Of a stretch of DNA of 8,973 nt, positions 6,189 through 8,973 are shown in pieces. The translations under genes and the position numbers were made by a program. The notes below the pieces were generated by a model that saw nothing but the letters and a program-made list of their open reading frames with translations, had not been told where the DNA came from and did no database searches. The stretch is from Verrucomicrobiota bacterium (lineage in GTDB: Bacteria > Verrucomicrobiota > Kiritimatiellia > Kiritimatiellales > Tichowtungiaceae), in the NCBI GenBank assembly GCA_030619095.1, contig JAUXCB010000044.1:1-8973 (forward strand). The letters run 5' to 3'. Within the stretch, counting starts at the first letter, position 1. Every line of letters starts with the position of its first letter.

Positions 6189-6614
6189 ATGACCCGCCAC
6201 TCAGAACACGGACTCTGGCCTGTTGGATATTTTACGGACAACCCTTCAAATCAAATGCCCGCAAGAGCACGCTTTCTGGGAACTCTCAATGAGATCCCTG
6301 AACAAACAAAATCCCTCTTCATCAAATACGCCATTTTAGCTCTGGACGAAGATGTCGACAAAGACTCCATCAAAAAATATGGATCGCTGTTCCCCCACCT
6401 TCTATTTGTCCCGAAAGCTCTCCTTCACACCTCGTCCGGGATCATCCCAAAAGATATTAGCGGGACGCTTGGCCTGGAAGTCCGGCACAACCTGCAGGTT
6501 CCCTCCATTTATAAAATCAAGCGTCTCATTGACTTTCTACTAACAATCCCCTGCCTGCTGGTTGGAAGCGTTATGATGGGGATGATTGCCATCCTAAAAC
6601 GATCTGCGCGTTAA
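6189..6614 (+). pseudogene. internal fragment of a WbaP-type undecaprenyl-phosphate sugar phosphotransferase
   Basis: Intact enzymes of this type (about 460-500 residues) attach the first sugar phosphate to undecaprenyl phosphate in capsule or O-antigen synthesis. Only 141 residues are here. GLWPVGYFTDNP, FLGTLNEIP, IKYAILAL and LFPHLLFVPKALL match the nucleotide-binding-like middle domain. LGLEVRHNLQVPSIYKIKRLIDFLL then leads into one hydrophobic segment (about 112-135). The four N-terminal membrane helices are missing, as is the whole catalytic domain that should follow the last helix (KxDSPGPVF...); the frame ends in KRSAR instead. The same frame stays open back to 6165, so the ATG is probably an internal methionine and no ribosome-binding site precedes it. 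Not expected to be active. It is a relic between serA and the accessory genes. Confidence 0.7.
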
Positions 6615-6628
6615 CGCATTAAATTGTT

Positions 6629-6643
6629 GCCGCTTTCAGCGGC
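6629..6643. other. small GC hairpin after the WbaP fragment
   Basis: GCCGCT (6629-6634) and AGCGGC (6638-6643) form a perfect 6-bp stem with loop TTC. No T-run follows on the plus strand. A 10-bp palindrome, GCGTTAACGC (6608-6617), overlaps the stop codon just upstream. Either could mark a recombination junction; neither has a known role here. Confidence 0.35.
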
Positions 6644-6644
6644 G

Positions 6645-6679
6645 GTTATCAGTTCATAGTTACAAGTTATCTGTTCTTA
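6645..6679 (+). repeat. GTT-anchored heptad repeat, five units
   Basis: GTT occurs at 6645, 6652, 6659, 6666 and 6673, exactly seven bases apart: GTTATCA, GTTCATA, GTTACAA, GTTATCT, GTTCTTA. No mirrored arm is seen. The last two units overlap the final codons and stop of the small minus-strand gene ending at 6667, so that C-terminus (KKSKNR) may be repeat-derived. It resembles the heptanucleotide tandem repeats described in cyanobacteria. Confidence 0.65.
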
Positions 6680-6930
6680 CTCTTTTTGCGATCTCTCGCG
6701 GGTTCATATTCAGCAGGCTCTTCACAGATACACTCGGTGCGTTGCTGTGAATACTGCATAGCTCGCCGACTGATTTCTTCCCCGCTTACACCCGGAAAAA
6801 GTTTTTTGCGCCATTGGGTGTAATCCAGACAATCTCGATGGAGAAGAAATACAAAACGCTCGGCATCAACCAATCCAAGACTGCCCGACAAGGCTTCAAA
6901 CCCGCGAATCTTTATTTCTGTATCAACCAT
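6667..6930 (-). CDS. small conserved protein of unknown function (TEIKxxGFEAL type), possibly a toxin-antitoxin partner
   Basis: An 87-residue acidic-to-basic protein with no membrane segment. The pattern MVDTEIKIRGFEAL, LGLVDAERFVFLL, DYTQWRKKLFPGVSGEEISRRAMQ recalls a widespread family of small bacterial proteins that I know only as hypothetical, often beside a second small gene. The start at 6930 is chosen over upstream methionines because AGGAA (6938-6942) lies seven bases before it. Its start codon overlaps the stop of the upstream minus-strand frame by eight bases (ATGGTTGA), the arrangement expected for translational coupling. The tail after about residue 64 is charged and low in complexity, and its last codons are shared with the GTT heptads. 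A shortened paralogue of its EEISRRAMQ region is at 8869-8973. Function unknown; a toxin-antitoxin role is only suggested by size and pairing. Confidence 0.6.
   Translation of the reverse strand: MVDTEIKIRGFEALSGSLGLVDAERFVFLLHRDCLDYTQWRKKLFPGVSGEEISRRAMQYSQQRTECICEEPAEYEPARDRKKSKNR
6754..6780. repeat. 27-bp exact direct repeat, copy 1
   Basis: These 27 bases (beginning CTGCATAGCTCG) recur exactly at 8890-8916, in the same orientation. In this copy they encode, on the minus strand, EEISRRAMQ of the small protein. The two copies flank the AAA ATPase gene. Confidence 0.85.
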
Positions 6931-7120
6931 TTTCATTTTCCTGCTCCATAACAAAAGCCACTGGAGTCATAATGCGAATGCGCTCAAACGTCGAGACCTT
7001 TCGCAGAATGCCTTTATCCACGCCCCGTCTATCGAAGGATGCTCCCGCATCGCCAAAGCCCTCGGCATCAAGCTCAAAGATCTTTTTGACTTCTGATTCA
7101 CTCGAACCACTAATCGACAC
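6923..7120 (-). CDS. short upstream partner frame of the small protein gene, uncertain and possibly chimeric
   Basis: A 65-residue frame whose last part, KVSTFERIRIMTPVAFVMEQENENG, looks like genuine protein and whose stop overlaps the next gene's start by eight bases. The N-terminal part is doubtful: the only start is GTG at 7120 with no ribosome-binding site, an in-frame stop lies just upstream, and the DNA behind about 7022-7096 reads better on the plus strand as the tail of an XRE regulator. The likeliest view is a 5'-truncated member of a two-gene unit fused by rearrangement to unrelated DNA. The RIMTPVAF ending loosely recalls C-termini of PIN-domain toxins, but no catalytic acidic residues can be assigned. 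Function unknown. Confidence 0.35.
   Translation of the reverse strand: MSISGSSESEVKKIFELDAEGFGDAGASFDRRGVDKGILRKVSTFERIRIMTPVAFVMEQENENG
7022..7096 (+). pseudogene. C-terminal remnant of an XRE-family helix-turn-helix regulator
   Basis: The plus-strand frame reads APSIEGCSRIAKALGIKLKDLFDF and then stops (TGA, 7094-7096). This closely follows the end of XRE/Cro-type DNA-binding domains (PSIExxxRIAKALGIxLxDLF), including a stop at the place where short XRE proteins often end. Upstream in frame, LKRRDLSQNAF (6983-7015) resembles helices 1-2 of such a domain, but the recognition helix (usually RTYISxIERG) is absent, as if about 20 codons were deleted; no start codon fits. It overlaps the minus-strand frame 6923-7120, so at most one is a real product here. 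Called by pattern only. Confidence 0.4.
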
Positions 7121-7206
7121 TAATTTTCACGAAGGTTTCACAGCGCGGCATAGCCGCCGCGTCCCTTTCGGAAGCGACCGCAAAGCGCCTCGTTAAAACG
7201 TTAAAA

Positions 7207-8451
7207 TCACAGCCAATCAAACGGCACAGCCAGACAACGTTCATTCAGACGCAACAGCTCTTCTCCCGCGTAAACCACCAGGCCTGTCTGCGCCCGGTCT
7301 TTTTCTTTTTCCTGAAAAATTCGGATAGAACGGGCGTCCATCGGATGCGCCTTTGTGGAGGATTTGATCTCCACGGGAAAAAGTTTTCCGTCTTTTTCGA
7401 TAATCAAATCCACTTCAGCTCCGCTGTGCTGCCTGTAATGATAAAGTGCAGGCGGCAACGGGAAGGATTGTATTCGCTTATGAATCTCCGTTGCGACCAA
7501 GGTTTCAAAAAGCGCACCAAAAGCCGGATGCCCCTGAACCGCCTGATCCGATGAAATTCGCATCAGGTAGCAAGCTAAACCGGTATCGCTCAAATACCCT
7601 TTTGGCCGGGAGCTAAGACGTTTGATGTGGTTGGCTGAAAATGCCGGAATTTCAAGCCATTGATACGTTCCCCGCAAAATTCCAATCCAGCGTTTCGCCG
7701 ATGGAGCCGACAAACCGATATCGCGCCCCAAATGGTTGTAGTTACATTCCTGCGCACTCAATGAAGCACAAAGAGCGAGAAACGCGGCAAATTGTGTTTC
7801 ATCACGGGCATCCAGAAGAACCCTCACATCGCGTTGCAGATAGGTTCCGACATACCCGCGCATCCACCCCGGAACGACTTCATCCCGAAGGGTTTGAACC
7901 TCAGGGAACCCGCCGCGCCATATTTGACGGGTTGCGGAGAGTTTCCGAGAACCCATCCCGTGCAACATATCCAATACCCCATCACTGTTCTGAGAATCCC
8001 CCTCAAGCCAACGCGTAAGCCAGTCTTGGCTCGCCGATCCGAACTGCTCGGCGAGGCTGAACCCCGACAATTCTAATATCCCCACCCGGCCCGCCAATGA
8101 CTCGGCCAACTGTTTCATGATTTCCCATTGCTGTGATCCGGTAATCAGATACATACCCGGGGTTCGAGACCGATCAACCGCCCGCTTCAACGCAGGAATC
8201 AATTCAGGTACATACTGAATCTCATCTAAAATCAACGGCGGTGGATTATTTTTCAAAAAAAGGTCAGGATCCTGCCGGACGCCATAAATATCCTCAACAG
8301 GATCAAATACAAACGTTCGATGCGTTTTGCCGAAAAAATGTTCCAGCAATGTGCTTTTCCCAACCTGCCGAGCCCCGCTAACCAGCGTGCATGGAAAAGA
8401 TTCCGCATACGCCAGTAACTTCCGCTCAAGTACCCTATGAATGTATTTCAT
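7207..8451 (-). CDS. AAA-type ATPase with DUF4143 and PD-(D/E)XK-like C-terminus (COG1373 family)
   Basis: A 414-residue cytosolic protein of normal length for this family, whose cellular role is not established. Domains in order: P-loop ATPase with Walker A GARQVGKST (26-34), Walker B LILDEIQ (73-79) and sensor-like YLITGSQQ (101-108). Next come LAGRVGILELSGFSLAE (119-135), a middle DUF4143 region with GGFPEV and YLQRDVR, then YLSDTGLACYL. The C-terminal nuclease-like fold has HSGAEVDLII (E346, D348) and PVEIKSS (E361, K363), so the PD-(D/E)XK residues are intact. The ATG at 8451 has no ribosome-binding site, but -35 and -10 hexamers place the transcript start at or next to the ATG, suggesting leaderless expression. 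A perfect 13-bp inverted repeat covers the promoter, so repression by a dimeric regulator is likely. Such genes are often horizontally spread, which fits the degenerate surroundings. Confidence 0.9.
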   Translation of the reverse strand: MKYIHRVLERKLLAYAESFPCTLVSGARQVGKSTLLEHFFGKTHRTFVFDPVEDIYGVRQDPDLFLKNNPPPLILDEIQYVPELIPALKRAVDRSRTPGMYLITGSQQWEIMKQLAESLAGRVGILELSGFSLAEQFGSASQDWLTRWLEGDSQNSDGVLDMLHGMGSRKLSATRQIWRGGFPEVQTLRDEVVPGWMRGYVGTYLQRDVRVLLDARDETQFAAFLALCASLSAQECNYNHLGRDIGLSAPSAKRWIGILRGTYQWLEIPAFSANHIKRLSSRPKGYLSDTGLACYLMRISSDQAVQGHPAFGALFETLVATEIHKRIQSFPLPPALYHYRQHSGAEVDLIIEKDGKLFPVEIKSSTKAHPMDARSIRIFQEKEKDRAQTGLVVYAGEELLRLNERCLAVPFDWL

Positions 8452-8454
8452 GTG

Positions 8455-8483
8455 GAAAACATAACATTTGATGTTATGTTTTC
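8455..8483. promoter_or_regulatory. perfect 13-bp inverted repeat over the ATPase promoter
   Basis: GAAAACATAACAT (8455-8467) and ATGTTATGTTTTC (8471-8483) are exact reverse complements separated by TTG. The left arm ends three bases from the ATPase start codon and contains the -10 hexamer; the right arm overlaps the -35. The placement suggests an operator that blocks RNA polymerase, possibly autoregulatory. Confidence 0.75.
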
Positions 8484-8485
8484 AA
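8458..8485 (-). promoter_or_regulatory. ATPase promoter, predicted leaderless
   Basis: On the minus strand TTGAAA (8485-8480) and TATGTT (8463-8458) are separated by 16 bp. Only six bases lie between the -10 and the ATG at 8451, so transcription should begin at about the A of the start codon. This agrees with the absence of a ribosome-binding site. Confidence 0.55.
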
Positions 8486-8868
8486 GAATTTTTCAACCTA
8501 TAATTTCAGCTTGTTTTGTTACCGACCCGCACTTTAAGGAAAAGGGATTCTATAAAAGCAAGGTTGTGACCAGCCATTGGGTGAAGAGGGGGGCATCCCC
8601 GCTTCCCTCCGGGTAAGCGGCACTACATACCAGCGCAGACTTGTCGTATGAAGCGACGGACTTCTTCATGAAATCGAGCAGTCGAAAAGTGCGCGGCATT
8701 TTCGCGGCAAAAAAGATGTCAGTGTAGACATTTGAACATTTTCCCATTTACACTTTTTTCTCATCCTGCTCATCCCGTCAAAATCCTCTCCCAACATCTC
8801 CGCAGGGCTTCTTTTCTTTTCCCTATTCGAAAACGGGGGTTTCCACGGTTCGAACGGGATGGAAACGA
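8484..8868. other. 385-bp stretch without a credible gene
   Basis: Short frames exist on both strands, but none has a ribosome-binding site, family motif or convincing composition. On the plus strand one frame reads from inside the palindrome to 8610 (…VTDPHFKEKGFYKSKVVTSHW…) and, after a stop, continues as …LSYEATDFFMKSSSRKVRGIFAAKK…. This might be a decayed coding sequence that I do not recognise. No repeat, terminator or RNA gene was found in it. Confidence 0.5.
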
Positions 8869-8973
8869 TCAGGAGCGTTGTTCCACATGCTGCATAGCTC
8901 GCCGACTGATTTCTTCGCATGGATTGGCTCCATTTTCGTAGTCTAAAATGTACGACCTTATATTTATCATCCG
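8869..8973 (-). pseudogene. C-terminal part of a second small protein of the 6667-6930 type, probably shortened
   Basis: The minus-strand frame entering from the right edge reads …ILDYENGANPCEEISRRAMQHVEQRS and stops (TGA, 8871-8869). It aligns with CLDYTQWRKKLFPGVSGEEISRRAMQYSQQR of the protein at 6667-6930: LDY and EEISRRAMQ are shared, but the linker is about six residues shorter and lacks the TQWRKKLF core. It also ends right after QR, without the charged tail of the other copy. The rest lies outside the window, so a functional paralogue cannot be excluded. Together the two copies flank the ATPase gene. Confidence 0.5.
8890..8916. repeat. 27-bp exact direct repeat, copy 2
   Basis: Identical to 6754-6780 over 27 bases, 2.1 kb away, same orientation. 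Homology stops sharply on the downstream side, while three upstream bases match with one mismatch. Confidence 0.85.

Noticed and set aside
6606..6650. GCGTTAACGC and hairpin resembling an integron attC site
   Set aside because: Core sites and paired arms do not line up in the attC order, and no cassette-like gene or integrase is seen.
7126..7200. GC-rich CGCGGCATAGCCGCCGCG segment as a REP-like repeat
   Set aside because: Only a 5-bp stem can be drawn and no second copy is visible in the window.
8476..8613. 46-codon plus-strand frame starting inside the ATPase palindrome
   Set aside because: No ribosome-binding site, no recognised family, and stops interrupt the continuation.
8846..8866. 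GGTTCGAAC resembling a tRNA T-loop
   Set aside because: The flanking bases do not form the 5-bp T stem and no anticodon or acceptor arm is present.
8550..8920. Two minus-strand frames of 65 and 84 codons
   Set aside because: They overlap each other, lack ribosome-binding sites and known motifs, and one overlaps the small-protein paralogue in a different frame.

Overview
The window looks like a chromosomal segment of a Gram-negative bacterium, with GC-rich housekeeping genes, a lipoprotein of the LPS-assembly type, and plant/trypanosome-like phosphoglycerate mutase signatures. The mix, and the short-period repeats packed directly after stop codons, fit the PVC group, perhaps Kiritimatiellota. 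This placement is an inference from gene flavour, not a phylogeny.

Layout. 1-888 (minus) is the N-terminal 296 codons of a 2,3-bisphosphoglycerate-independent phosphoglycerate mutase that runs off the left edge. A 40-bp symmetrical dyad lies between it and infA (1162-1383, plus). Next come an NSS-family sodium symporter (1493-3034), an rpsU-rpsT operon (3218-3723) with a clear promoter and a textbook terminator, a convergent LptE-like lipoprotein (3900-4403, minus), and a divergent serA (4525-6102). This left two thirds is ordinary core genome: glycolysis, serine synthesis, translation and envelope.

From about 6103 to the right edge the character changes. There is an internal fragment of a WbaP-type sugar-phosphate transferase (6189-6614), heptad repeats, a small protein gene pair on the minus strand (6667-7120), an apparent XRE-regulator tail on the opposite strand (7022-7096), a COG1373/DUF4143 AAA ATPase (7207-8451, minus) with a perfect 13-bp inverted repeat over its promoter, and a second, divergent copy of the small protein's C-terminus at the right edge (8869-8973). 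This reads as an accessory region of gene fragments and duplications around one intact ATPase.

The most unusual structure is in the non-coding DNA. Four intergenic elements are built from strict 7- or 8-bp periods. Three of them have a left arm and a mirrored right arm, so they could fold as long, imperfect, phased hairpins. They sit within a few bases of stop codons. Independently, five of the core genes have the stop codon followed by AGAG or AGAA. No CRISPR array, tRNA, rRNA, intact insertion sequence or origin was seen. I found no convincing new multi-gene system; the ATPase with its palindromic, probably leaderless promoter and the phased repeats are the best leads.
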